Position numbers and translations under genes: made by a program
Part shown: positions 35,590 to 48,779 of the stretch, one piece after another
Layout: the number at the start of each line of letters is the position of its first letter
How positions within the stretch are numbered: position 1 is the stretch's first letter
Notes under the pieces: model-generated
Databases searched by the model: none
The model's input: only the letters and a program-made list of their open reading frames with translations
Told to the model about the DNA's origin: nothing
Assembly: GCF_032854445.1 (NCBI RefSeq)
Contig: NC_088296.1
Span: 14,112,706 to 14,176,705, forward strand
DNA from: Liolophura sinensis
Taxonomy: Eukaryota > Mollusca > Polyplacophora > Chitonida > Chitonidae
Direction: 5' to 3'
Length of the DNA: 64,000 nucleotides

Positions 35590-35790
35590 AATGGAAAACT
35601 AGGTTGATGTTGTTCAGGTATTTAACTACTGCACACTGTCAGATTTGTTATTAATTAATTGCATTAATCAAATGCTTTTTTTCTGCTGGAATAAAGACAA
35701 ATTTTCTCTGAAGGTCAAGAAATGCTGTGGGTTATACTATGGAATATTTTAAAACCTACTTGACTTTGATTGGGCTTTAGTATCCTTTTC
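35590..35790. repeat. Segment inverted at 42235-42410
   Basis: The reverse complement of ACAAATTTTCTCTGAAGGTC and neighbouring sequence lies at 42235-42410. With 34990/43510 this makes a weak inner inverted arrangement centred near 39 kb. Confidence 0.65.
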
Positions 35791-35799
35791 GAACTCTAT

Positions 35800-36160
35800 C
35801 TAATACCGCTTAACCTGGGGCTAGAGGCCGTAAAGGCAGCCATGGTTATTACATCTGCAGGATGATTTTATGAACAGTTGCAATCAACGTGCGACTGAGA
35901 TACCTTGTGTAATTGTTATTTGACTTGGAACTCATTCATCGAATACGAATTTGAAATTTGATATGGATTTCATGCCTGGAATATCCACTGCCTGCCCGGC
36001 ATCATTGAAAACTGATCACCGTTTCTCTCTTGTGTGTTACCGGCTTTATTTCGTATTTGTATAATTTCTTACATACTTTTGTCTTTGGAAGCTAGTGTCA
36101 AAAGTTGTTTTGGAAATGGATGGCGATTATCGACTTGGAACGCCCTTTACGGACTACGAA
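35800..36160 (+). repeat. Dispersed repeat R1
   Basis: R1 blocks CGCTTAACCTGGGG, TGAACAGTTGCAATCAA, GAAAACTGATCACCGTTTCTC and CGATTATCGACTTGGAACG are in the usual order. Confidence 0.7.
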
Positions 36161-37484
36161 TGTTATACGAATGTCGGACACGACACTTATATTTGTATCT
36201 TATGCATATGCCAAAATTCTACTGGTAGACGTACCATCTTGGTGTCTTTGTATTGTTTTAATGTGATAGTATACTAAATGTAATGACAGCAAAGCTCCAA
36301 AGTGACCAACTTCCAACACATGGTGTATTTAGCAATTCTAAGCATGAAACTTTGATACCGGTATGCAAAACAGCGTATATCTGGTGCTAAATCGATCGCA
36401 TTGTCAGAAGGCAGGTCCAATAGCTGCTGTCTCTCTCTATATATATATGCTGAGTTGTTCAACAGCTACGCCCAGTCGATCCACAAGTCTTTGATTTCAA
36501 ACGTCAACAATTCGTCGTATAAATACACCGACAGCTGTGAGCACCGACTTGAGCTCCCAAAATACAGAGCAAAAATCAATTAGACCAACAGTGGACAGGT
36601 TGATAGTAGATATTTCTTCAGATATATAGACGTGTATATGCACCACAATGCAAATATGTGAATGTTAATGAATAATGCCTGTTCAATAGAAGGTTAACCT
36701 GCCGATGTCGTTTATTTTCCATTTAGTGGCTCAGAAAACAAAGTTCGTGCAGTTAAGCATTAACGCATTGTTGTGCAGTTACAACAGTTGCTGTTTATAA
36801 TAATCACAGCCTGGTTGTAGCACGAGCACCATTGTACAGTTAACAAGCTCATTACATGATACAGTGTTAAAAAAGCCTACCTGCCCTACATGAGCATATA
36901 TACAAAAGAAAATTTACTTGGATATGAAAAGTTTTTGTTGACTGTACTGCCGAGAGCATCGTTTGTCCTGACAACGAGTATTAAGTGGTTTTACGTAAAT
37001 AATAAAATAAAAATGAAGTGATGAGATTTAGATGATGAATCCTGACCGATTCACATATATGCAGTAAAATCATCAAATATTTGATCACAAAAAGCAATAC
37101 TGCTTGTGAGTGGAAGTTTCAAGGGGAATAACTCTTGCCGATTTGTTGACACGGCTGCAGAAAGGAAACGATTTTCAGTAGTTTAAAATATTACGAAAGG
37201 TATGTGTGATTTAATTTCTACCTAACCGTAATCCACATGTACAGTTTATTATGAGAGAAATATCTCATTAACTTATATGGTCCCAGTCCCTTCAGTATAA
37301 TGCTAAATCCTTCCTGCTTAACACACTGAAGATCGGTGATCTCCCGCCAGGTCAAGAAAATTTCCCGCCGGAGATTCTTTCGACCCTGCGGGAAATTTTC
37401 ATGATATGCTGGGGAAAATGTTGCCATGACGTAAAATGCATGGTACAATTGTCGGAGGGCTGGAAGCTACGATCTTCCTGTAGC
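36161..37484. other. No gene seen; E2F-like inverted repeat at 37356-37400
   Basis: No gene or repeat family was recognised. GAAAATTTCCCGC at 37356-37368 and its exact reverse complement at 37388-37400 form a 13-bp stem with a 19-nt loop. The arms resemble E2F sites (TTTCCCGCC), but a functional role is speculative. Confidence 0.5.
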
Positions 37485-37935
37485 TGGCTGGTTGACGTGT
37501 CTGTAAATGGCTTGTAGATCTGTGTGTAGCTGGCTGATAGATCTGTCTATAAGTAGCTGCTTAGTGCTGATCAGTCTGTAACTGGCTGGTAAATTTGCCT
37601 GTACCTGTCTGGTAGATCAGTCTGTAACTGGCTGGTAAATTTGCCTGTACCTATCTGGTAGATCTGTCTGTAACTGGCTGGTAAATTTGCCTGTACCTGT
37701 CTGGTAGATCTGTCTGTAAGTGGCTGGTAAATTTGCCTGTACCTGTCTGGTAGATCTGTCTGTAACTGGCTGGTAAATTTGCCTGTACCTGTCTGGTAAA
37801 TCTGTCTGTAACTGGCTGGTAAATTTGCCTGTACCTGTCTGGTAGATCTGTCTGTAAGTGGCTAATTCACTAGTAGATCACCTCGTGGATCACCTGTAAA
37901 TCGCTGGCAAATCTGCCTGTGCCTGGCTGGTAGAT
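37485..37935. repeat. 46-bp tandem repeat made of two 23-bp halves
   Basis: CTGTAACTGGCTGGTAAATT-type and CTGTACCTGTCTGGTAGATC-type half units alternate. There are about five to six regular 46-bp units at 37570-37860, with decayed units at both ends. Confidence 0.92.
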
Positions 37936-37964
37936 CAGCCATAATTTATGGCTGGAGGGAATTT

Positions 37965-38150
37965 TACTTTAGTTCTAGTGGTTGAAGCGTGGACCAAAGA
38001 TCGCTGGTTCAAATCCCTAGCTGGTAAGGCCCATCACATTTCACCCTGCTCCCAGCGCTAATTGTTACGAGGATTGGAACCAGTAATCACTGAGTTTGGA
38101 GTCCACGCCTCTACCACTAGACTAAAGAGAAATTCTTTCCAGCTCAGAGA
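37965..38150. repeat. Two tRNA-like sequences in inverted orientation
   Basis: On the plus strand at about 37968-38035: TTCTAGTGGTTGAAGCGTGG (A-box-like) and GGTTCAAATCC (B-box-like). On the minus strand at about 38145-38070: GTCTAGTGGTAGAGGCGTGG and GGTTCCAATCC. No functional cloverleaf or anticodon stem could be drawn, so these are probably tRNA-derived SINE heads. Confidence 0.6.
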
Positions 38151-38479
38151 TAGATAGCGCTTGTATAATAACCACTTACAATAATTATTTAGCTATTCAT
38201 TTCCCATGAAATCATGTCTTTGGCGCTCTGACTTACATCCTGTTACACAAACGCTAAAAATGATAAAAATGTAGCTGCCGTTGTAATAAAATCTTTTCTG
38301 TTATTATAAAAACATCGCACTTGGTGATCAGCGAGTCTTTCTCATCCATTTCAAATTCATGAGCGTATAGGGGCACATATCTTAGGCTTAAACATGTGCA
38401 AAAGCTGTCAGATTTTCAGAAGGAACCAAAAGCTGTATCTGACCTGTAGGAGGAAAGAAATACTGCTCTGGATGGTCTT

Positions 38480-39200
38480 CTGGAGGAGCCTAAGTTTGTG
38501 TCAAATATTCAGAAGCAGCCAAAACTGTGCTACGTCTTCTTTAGAATCTTAAATTTATGTAAGATCCTCAGGAGGAACGAACAGCTGTGGCAGATCTTCA
38601 GGAGAAACCAAAATCTGCCAAAAATTTTCTGGAGGAACAAAAAGCTATCTTACATCATCAGGAGAAACAAACAGCTGTGGCAGATCTTCAGGAGAAACCA
38701 AAATCTGCCAAAATTTTTCTGGAGGAACAAAAAGCTATCTTACATCATCAGGAGAAACAAACAGCTGTGGCAGATCTTCAGGAGAAACCAAAATCTGCCA
38801 AAAATTTTCTGGAGAAACAAAAAGCTATCTTACATCATCAGGAGAAACAAACAGCTGTGACAGATCTTCAGGAGAAACCAAAATCTGCCAAAAATTTTCT
38901 GGAGGAACAAAAAGCTATCTTACATCATCAGGAGAAACAAACAGCTGTGACAGATCTTCAGGAGAAACCAAAATCTGCCAAAAATCTTCTGGAGGAACAA
39001 AAAGCTATGTTACATCATTAGGAGAAAAAAAAAAGCTGTGACAGATCTTCAGGAGGAACTAAAAGCTATGTTACGTCATCGGGAGAAACAAACAGCTGTG
39101 ACAGATCTTCAGGAGGAACCAAAAGCTATCTTACATCACCAGGAGAAACAAACAGCTGTGACAGATTTTCAGGAGGAACGAATAGCTCTGTCAGATCTTT
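38480..39200 (+). repeat. 30-bp repeat organised in 90-bp higher-order units
   Basis: The basic unit starts GGAG(A/G)AAC(A/C)AAA. Three variants (ending ...TACATCATCA, ...CAGATCTTCA and ...AAATTTTCT) alternate as a 90-bp block repeated about five times at 38587-39010, with looser copies on both sides. Two frames are open, one giving the 30-residue heptad-like repeat ADLQEKPKSAKNFLEEQKAI. No splice or start evidence makes it a gene. Confidence 0.9.
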
Positions 39201-39809
39201 AACAGCCGTAGTAGTGCTTGTCGAGTAAATCGATCACGCTAATACGAAACATGATCCAGGGGTATCAGGTTACCCACAACGCACCTAAGGTGTTAAAATC
39301 TATCCAATCACTACAGGTAAAGCAAAAATGAAAAAAAAAAACCGGCATAATACATGATTTCATTCGCTCTGTCGTCACAACCACGGACGTTATGCATTTT
39401 ATACCAGTCAACGGCAAACTCAGCAGCTGACCTAGATATTCCAAAGCTGAGTATGAATGAAGTCGTTTTATATCGTTACCAGACGCACATGTTTGTAGAA
39501 TATAAAGCTTTTGTAATAACAAAGGTGATATCTATTCACTCGGAAATAGCTCCTTTCTCACTGAAAAGGAATTTCGACGTTTCGCATATCTAGAGTATAA
39601 ATACTAGTCTATCACGTTAACACGTTGAAATGCCTATAATAAAGAGCAAGGCGGCGTATTATTTGGGGAGGAACACGTGTTGCGTGACAAACTCGGTGTT
39701 GCTTGAAAGGTCCTCTCTGTCTATCTTTGCATGCGGTAGAGTTATAAAACTGAACATAGCTACCTGGGCCAAGTCTGTTCCACACTCTAAAGTTCGCTCA
39801 GTTTGCCCA

Positions 39810-40160
39810 CCGCTTAGCTAAGTGTCTGACCTACATTCTGAGATGCGGTCAATTACAACTCTGTCCGTCGCTAACTAAGTTAAGTCTCTGACTCACATCC
39901 TGACGTCCGATGAATTGTAACACTGCACATTACTATGTAAGCTCAGTTTCGGACTCGCTCCCCGACACCATACCATCTATAACGCTTTGTCTCCAGTTGG
40001 ATTATCTCTCTTATCCACATAATAATGTCCGATCTTCCTAATACCGTACATCGCTAGCTCAGATCCATAGTCTGACATCCGATGAAATATACCAGTGGGC
40101 ATTGCTAGCTGGTTTAAGCCTTGATTCACATCCTGATGTCCGATAAATTATAACACAAGC
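39810..40160. repeat. Degenerate tandem repeat, about 80 bp unit
   Basis: Four or five diverged copies of a block with CTCTGACTCACATCCTGACG, GTCCGATGAAT and ATCGCTAGCT elements. Confidence 0.6.
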
Positions 40161-40185
40161 CGATCTAAATCTCTAGCCCTCATCC

Positions 40186-40600
40186 TCACGTACGTCGCCA
40201 GTATTTTGCTGAGCACAAATACACAGACCGACCATTGAATTTATCAGGTTCTTTCTCCCGTCTTTGCAGTTTATAGCAGGAACTAGGCGGTTGTGAACTT
40301 GAGTGCGGCGTACTGTTCCCAGGGGCCAACGTAAACCCTAACGGACTATCCTCCAACTTGGAGCCCTCGTGCCTAGTTTCCAGTATCACGTCGTTTTACC
40401 ATTAAGCCGTAAATTACCTCGTCTAACCTACATGTTTCGGCTGTTAAAGTCATGTCTACCTCATCAAACACCTGGCTAGCATTTATCCCAGGTAACCCTA
40501 CCCCACTGTCCACATGGCTTTGAAGCGTTTCTTGTGCTCTGCCTTCCACATTTCCATGTCTGCGGTTAACCGTCTTCTTTAAGCTAACACCTTTCACATA
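40186..40600 (-). pseudogene. LTR-retrotransposon gag-like N-terminal fragment
   Basis: Minus-strand frames 40597-40373 and 40389-40186 overlap in different frames, so one frameshift near 40375-40390 separates them. The first reads GVGLPGINASQVFDEVDMTL and EVIYGLMVKRRD. The second includes KEPDKFNGRSVYL, which resembles the start of the Gypsy gag homology region (a P.kF.G...W..Y pattern). The protein is cut off at 40186, and no protease, reverse transcriptase or integrase follows. It lies just inside a candidate primer-binding site and LTR in the proper order for the minus strand. Confidence 0.42.
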
Positions 40601-40686
40601 CCTTTGTAAACAGCCAATCTCTGGAAGGCGATCTCAGATTCAGGCACAAATGAAACTCGTCTTATTCCCAACGTCATCTAGGAATC

Positions 40687-40704
40687 CTGGTAACGACACC
40701 AAAA
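40687..40704 (-). other. Candidate primer-binding site
   Basis: On the minus strand TGGTGTCGTTACCAGGAT follows a GTTACA end and TTT. It is the complement of an 18-nt sequence ending in CCA, as expected for a tRNA 3' end. Which tRNA was not identified. Confidence 0.45.
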
Positions 40705-40706
40705 TG

Positions 40707-41290
40707 TAACGGGAAGCAACAAATGTTGTCTTCCTTGGCCTACCCAGGTTCGTATGTTAGGACGGGAATCAACCAAAATGCCAGACAGCCAAAGTCCAAA
40801 AAGTGGACTTAAAGACAGGTTAACAAAACAATACAGAAATGTATCAACTTAAGATGAACAAAAGTATCCAAACATAAGGCAACGTTAAAAAAAAAACACG
40901 ACTCAGCGTGAAGGGGTGGTGGTGGTCTGTATGTTGTAGTTTGCTATCAATGGCAACCTGATGCTATCCCCAATCTATTCGCCCAAGCAAGCATGGTATC
41001 TTAAGTGGAGACCTGTTGACAGAATGATGCTTTGCAAACTATTCCCATTTTCTATAGCCGGCACGGCCCCTGTCTCACATGTACAACTCGATGATCACAG
41101 GTTGTATAAATTGTGAAACACATTGATCCAGGTCACTCCAGCTTCGGAAGTTCAAGACATTCCTCTAGCCTTAGTTATACAACATTTCTAACCAATTACT
41201 TAGACACAATATGTATATAAACACCTCTTAAAAACAGGAAACTAATTAAACAAACACATATGTCAGAACAAAGGTTCACTTTATTCAAAA
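40707..41290 (-). repeat. Candidate 5' LTR of the gag-bearing element
   Basis: On the minus strand the segment ends in CCCGTTACA next to the primer-binding site, and AATAAAGTGAACC near 41277-41283 could be its poly(A) signal. The outer boundary is not defined and no second LTR was found in the window. Confidence 0.35.
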
Positions 41291-42234
41291 GAGGAAAGTT
41301 AAAGGTCAAGCAGATACACAAACAAAGAACAATAGTCATGGACAGAGGGGCTATAAACCAAACTATACTGACCAAACCAAACTAATCCTTAGTTGACTTT
41401 GACACGGTTGCCATGGTGACTGAGGTTGGCACTAGATAGAGCGTTGTACCACAATCAGTAACAAGTAAATGTGAGGACCATCACGATGACAGGTGACGCT
41501 GTGGTTCACGAACGGCAATATTCTCCGGATTATTTTCAAGGAAACTCCCCTCATTTTCATATTTCGTTGATATTAACAAAATGTTTACAGAAACCGCACG
41601 TCTACTGAAATTGTATACAAATTTTACACATTTTTTAGTTCGCAGCCGTCAATAGTATAAATAGCAAATAATTTCTCAAGGAAAGCAAGGTTTATAGATT
41701 TTCCGATCAGATGATTGAGTACGATGAGACAGAGACATTGTGAGGAGGAGGATGGGCGCATGCTAAAAGTCACAAAAATTCTTCTACCCGAGGATCCTGA
41801 TGACACATTCTTTTAATTTTTGGATCAGAGTTATGAAGTTTTAATGACCGATAGGGAATGTAAGTGGAACGACGATATAATTTGCCTGATTAAAAACATA
41901 TAATTATGTGGTCTTCAGCGTGGCCATACAAGTTGACAAGTTGTATATAACTCGGTCTATCTGTACATCCATCTGAAAGGAAGCTATATTTTACCGGTTG
42001 TTTGCTATCACATTCTAGTCGCCGTCCTAGTGTTAGGCATTGGAATGTCGATGCTTTCATTGTCTACGCTGCAGTCCTTTCGGTATGTAAGGGCTCCAAT
42101 TTACTGATAATAGAGGAAGATAATATCAGAACAAACTAAAGCCAATTGCCCTTTCGGTGCTCGACAAAGGTGGAAACCGTGTCATTTGGAGCTTGTAAAC
42201 AATTCATAATATACGTGTAGACACTAAAGCTCAG
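41291..42234. other. No gene seen
   Basis: Spacer with no recognised gene or repeat. The LTR may extend into its first part. Confidence 0.5.
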
Positions 42235-42489
42235 CCAAAGTCAAGTAGGTTTTTAGAATATTCCATTGTCTAACCTGCTTGTTGACCTTCAGAGAAAATT
42301 TGTCCTTAATCCAGGGGGCAAAAACCCCCATGAATGTAAATAATTAACTGGAATTATGACAGTGCACAGTAGCTAAATATCTGTACAACGTCAACGTAGT
42401 TTACTACTACATATACACTGAACAAAATAACTAACGAAAACAAGATAGAAACACGCAATTATACTTTCCCTTCATACTGACATCCTCAA

Positions 42490-42830
42490 ACGTCCTTTGA
42501 GACCACAGGGTGTATACCAATCGTGTTGAATTAGGTCGCCACGTTGCATATATGGACAGTTATAATAAAACGCAACTGAGATACATATTTTGTTATCGAC
42601 AACTTATATTCTACTCTGGTTCTCGGTTTGAGTAGTGAATTCACTCACTCACCTAGAACACGCTTGGTTTCTTTCCAACATCATGGAAAACTGTTGACTG
42701 CTTCTCTCTGCGTGATTCTGTCCTATGGTCGTACTTAATGTTCGTAGTTCCTTGGCGGTTTGTTTATTTTTTCTTATCGTTTGGGAATTGAACTTGCAAT
42801 TATTGACCTGGAACGTTTTTACTGATTGAC
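42490..42830 (+). repeat. Dispersed repeat R1
   Basis: Contains CGTGTTGAATTAGGTCGCCA, GTTATCGACAACTTATA, AAAACTGTTGACTGCTTCTC and CAATTATTGACCTGGAACG in R1 order. Confidence 0.75.
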
Positions 42831-43248
42831 ATCTAGTGCGATGCATGGATTTAGGATTTAGATGCCTAATACAGAGACCTCATACAGGGCTCGGTACAGA
42901 ATATTCTTACTGTTGCACCGATTCTAAACAACTTGAAATTTCTTAAGGAGAAACGCGATCTGTGGGTTGCGACCGGTAATCGCGGAGGACGGAATTTATG
43001 TGGCTTAGGATTGGCTGGTCCTACGAGACCCTCACGCCCGACACTCCACTCCCTTACTTTGTGATTATATATCCACACGAGGACATAATATGAGAGATTT
43101 AGCCTACGCAGTCTCGTACGTATGTCACACAGAATTTAAAGTTAGGAATGTGTAGTGTTGACTGTGAGGTAGAGCGATTGTACGGAGAGCGACGCTGAAA
43201 GGGGTGTACATGAGGAAATGTAAAAAATCCCGCTGTGTACTTTGAGAT

Positions 43249-43472
43249 TTACGCTTTCTTTACTACCCATACTTCCCAGTCGGGATCCTCGCTGTAAGAC
43301 ACAGATTCTTTCCACGTGAATCCTCTGCACTCACGGATGGCCATATTGAAATTAAAAAATGCACAGCCTTCGGACTTTAAACAAATGCGGGAGCACATCG
43401 TTGCTGCGGCAGCTCGTGTCGTGAACAACGGGGATCCTAGGATCAGATCAGATTTGGACACTCTGGTTACAA
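43249..43472 (-). CDS. PAN/apple-domain last exon of a lectin-like gene
   Basis: Minus-strand terminal exon with acceptor TTTTGTCTTTCTTCACAG, phase 1 in, ending in VKKA and TAA (43251-43249). It encodes a domain with MCSRICLKSEGCAFFNFNMA and a further Cys in RECRGF. The C...C...C..FNF.....C spacing is that of PAN/apple domains, which bind protein or carbohydrate in secreted and surface proteins. The phase joins correctly to the lectin exon at 44553-44681. With no membrane segment after it, the product should be secreted, or anchored only by an N-terminal segment outside the view. Confidence 0.78.
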
Positions 43473-44552
43473 CTGTGAAGAAAGACAAAATAAGAACGCT
43501 GCTTGACCAATCGCCGCTGTCAGCCTATATAGCCTGACTAATCCCAAGTATCAAAATACTACTTTTGCCAAAAAGAGAACGTGATATGCTTTATGACTAC
43601 CATCGATTTTGTCAATCATTAATACACCCTTTAACTGGGATATGTTTGGTTCGCACGGGCCCATCATAAAGGACATTTAATAACATACTCGTAAGAATAT
43701 TGACTTTTATGTGTGTAAAATTCTGCTTAACTACAATCACTCATTTATTTTAGCAAAACAACACCACCTTACACGTCACCCCCACCTAACAGCCATGTGT
43801 TATTTGCCTTACCCACTGTACTCGATGAAGCGCTGGCTGGTATTTTCGGCTGAAACACGGATTCCTCTAAAACAGGAAATTTAGAAATGTATGCCATTGT
43901 ATACAAATGAATGTGTTTAGATGCCAATGCTGGCTGGTGTTAATTACAAAGCGAACAATTACGTTCTGTTTACCACCTTGGCTGAAAAGTATTGTGGCTT
44001 TTTGCACAAACATTTAGGAGTACTGTTCAACAAAAACAGGGAAGTATTGCGTATAGAAGACAACTTATTGATCGGACCGTCACTTTTGAGATATTTTATC
44101 AGTTATTTGCCAAAGGTAACTGGTTTACCTCGGGGATAACAAGTCTCTCCAAACCATAAAACTGACTGTCACCGTTTAAGTGAAACTGTTTCTGTATGTC
44201 GTTATATACTTGTACAGTGCGTTTGCTGGAGGTTTACTGCGGACATCCCAATGTCTAACAGTCAAGCAAATTATCCACCCTCGTATTGGTTACAAAAATC
44301 TCAGGTGCAGTGTAATATATGTAAACACCAATTAATCTAATAAATATGTAAACGAATACTACCACGAGTACATTAACTATATAAACAAATACTACTGGTT
44401 GTAGATGAATCTCACTATAAAGCTGTAATAGCACAAGTTTTGATCAACACGAATGCAAGAGCTGGTGGTCTTAGATAAAAAAGAAAACACCACTACACGT
44501 ACAGGTATGATAATCATCGAAAAATACCACCCTATAGCAAATGGCAACTTAC

Positions 44553-44681
44553 CATATTCACAAATATAGAAACGTTTTTCTTTACAGAATACGCCGTCAA
44601 TGGGGAAATCTTCACCATTCCTGCAAGTGACAGGGCATCGATTGACAACAGCTAAGTACCAGAATAGAGAAGAGCTGGATT
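44553..44681 (-). CDS. C-type-lectin-like domain, C-terminal exon
   Basis: A 129-bp exon, phase 1-1, with acceptor TTTTTATTAATTACAG and donor TATG|GTAAGT on the minus strand. It encodes FWYLAVVNRCPVTCRNGEDF and ends with VFCKEKRFYICEYG. The final C.....(F)YICE is the signature end of the C-type lectin fold, and the W, the preceding C pair and the last two C are in their expected order. The calcium/sugar motifs EPN or QPD and WND are not seen, so classical sugar binding is doubtful. Confidence 0.75.
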
Positions 44682-44959
44682 CTGTAATTAATAAAAATAA
44701 TGGAAGTGATGTCATTAGGAAGTCAAGGGCATTGATTAGAGTGTAAGGAAAACTTTTGCATGGATGTCGCAGTCTGGTTAATTACTATAGAAGACGTTTG
44801 TTTATGATGTAAGGCATATTATAATTGAAAAAGAATGTATACGCATGTATAATTAGAATGGCCACACAACCTTGGAGACTTATACTGTATCGAAAGCCCC
44901 TTCTGTCATATAATAGCAGGATTGTAAATAACATAATCTAAAGGTGTGCAGTTTACGTG

Positions 44960-45090
44960 ACCAGTCGTACTTGGGAAGGTCTGCCGAGCAAAAAAGAATA
45001 ATCAGGACTTCCTACCACCGTAATGCTGAGCACCGTCGTATAGGTGAAATATTTTCTACGGCTTAAAACATCAATCAAATAAGTAAGTAA
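44960..45090 (+). repeat. SINE-A fragment in lectin-gene intron
   Basis: Pieces of the body and 3' end (GTACTTGGGAAGGTCTGCC, CACCGTCGTATAGGTGAAA) with internal deletions. Confidence 0.65.
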
Positions 45091-45286
45091 ATAGTTAAAA
45101 TGAACTTCTAAACGTTTGAACCGTACTAAAACTCTTACATGTAGGCATGTAGTCAATGATAGTCATGACATTGTAACCCTTGATGTCAAACATGACTAAC
45201 CCCTTTACCACGGCATATCTAAACCCAAAACCACACTGACGTATAAGTCACATGCTTAGTAAAACCTAAACGAGCAGCTGTAAATA

Positions 45287-45530
45287 ATTCATTGTTTTAT
45301 TTGTCTTTTACGCTGTAACTCAAGAATATTTCACTTATACGACATCAGCCAGCATTGTGGTGGGAAAAAACTGGGAGGAGCCCGGGGAAAACCCACGACC
45401 ATCTGCGGGTGGCTGCCACAACTTCCCACGTACGGCTAGAGAGGAAGCTAGCATGAGCTGGACTTGACCTCAAAACCACCGCATTGGTGAGTGGCTTCTG
45501 GGTCATTCTGATTCACGTGGACCACGGAGG
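45287..45530 (-). repeat. SINE-A, reversed, near complete
   Basis: Tail TTTTACGCTGTAACTCAAGA at the left, central GTGGTGGGAAAAAACTGGG block, and head region CCACGGAGGCGCC at the right. It lies in the lectin-gene intron. Confidence 0.8.
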
Positions 45531-46202
45531 CGCCACGAGCAGTTGTAGTCTTGCTACACTTCGGATTGGTATTTGAGGGCTTCAAAGTCATATGGGGACG
45601 AAATCATGCTTTACACATACATGTAGATTTGCAAGTTACCAGATAGACTTTTGTCACATGTCAGTTCCATCATTTTGAGTGCAACGGGAAACTATTTCCA
45701 CCTGAAGTAGTCTGGGCCCAAGCTGTGTGCTTCATTGATTTATTCCTACCACTGTCATGACGTTTGTGGAGAAACACAAGTCTTGATTATTATGGCAAGA
45801 GAACAATTGTCACTTTCGCAGGGAAATGTGCCCATTCACATTGAGATGAACCATTTACATCTGTGTTCATGTCCCTTGTGTAGCTTTCATCCTTTTCAGA
45901 CTTTAACACTTAATGGCACTTGTCTCTATGCTAGTTAAGGTATTCAGCTTTTTCAGCTAAATAAAATTTCCTTTTAACCGAGACAAACTTTACCAAACTG
46001 AGTAACTTACCCTCCAGTCTATCAAGTATTAGGCTAAATTTTGATTGACGTTGACTTTAATTATACTGGATTCTAGATTAACACCGCTCATTGATAAAAA
46101 GTTAATAATTGACTTTTTTTTTCTTTACGTGCAAATACTTAATATGTTAATATTCACAGATATGCTGATCAGCAGTATTCTTTATTTAGTATTCATTTAG
46201 CC
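45531..46202. other. Lectin-gene intron, nothing recognised
   Basis: No repeat family or exon was recognised. A 67-codon plus-strand frame at 45735-45938 has no known domain. Confidence 0.5.
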
Positions 46203-46292
46203 TGCTGCTCTGCCCGGTTCCCACACACCATAATGCTGACCACCGTCGTATAAATGAAATATTTTTGAGTACGGCGTAAAACACCAATCAAA
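46203..46292 (+). repeat. SINE-A 3' end with target duplication
   Basis: A 5'-truncated copy of about 90 bp, flanked by TCATTTAGCC at about 46193-46202 and just after its AAATAAA end. Confidence 0.8.
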
Positions 46293-46707
46293 TAAATCAT
46301 TTAGCCAGCTTCCACCAGTGTGACGCTATAACCAGTATCCATTTAGTCACCTTCTACCCTAAATTATGTACACGTTTTGGTAGAATTGCAATTTTATGAC
46401 TAATTCACACTAATTCTACCTGGGTTAACCTTGTCGTATCCATCCTCATCATGAATTTATAATCGGTCATACTTCGTGTTTCTTCATGTTCTTCGGCCGT
46501 CCATAATGTTGTCTATGCACACTTTTCCGCACTCTTTTCAATTTCAGCTAATATAATAAAAGACCACAAAAGAGGCATTGAGGGTTACGGCAAATGTTCG
46601 CCCGTCATCTATAAAATGCGCCCTCTTGTCATCAGAGATGCATAGATGCTGGTCGTCGTATAAGTGAAATATTGTTTAGTACGGCGTAAAATAACAATTT
46701 GTCTTAC

Positions 46708-46944
46708 CTATAGATTTCGCGTAATCTGTAAGGTATACCTTGTGCATCCAATAGCAATAGTTGTCCTGCAGATGAAGATCTTGGAGGTCATTGCCTGAAG
46801 TAAGCAGTTCATGGAAAGGTTTCTTTGCAATAAATCCTTTGTCCCTAACACAGTTGTGAAAAGCCTCATTCGCAGATACAGACTCCTTCTTAACCTGGTA
46901 ACATCGCCCCTGCGCCAAGGTCATTGTGTCTGGACACGCTCCAA
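46708..46944 (-). CDS. C-type-lectin-like domain, N-terminal exon
   Basis: A 237-bp exon, phase 1-1, with acceptor ACACATACATTGCAG and donor ATAG|GTAAGA on the minus strand. It encodes GACPDTMTLAQGRCYQVKK, then AFHNCVRDKGF, HELLTSGND and YCYWMHKVYL. The CP....GRCY opening, the Cys after an A....C helix and the later W fit the first half of a C-type-lectin-like domain. The frame agrees with the exon at 44553-44681, giving a domain of about 120 residues. Upstream exons, including any signal peptide, were not located. The last exon of this gene encodes a PAN domain. Confidence 0.72.
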
Positions 46945-48779
<1,835 letters not shown>

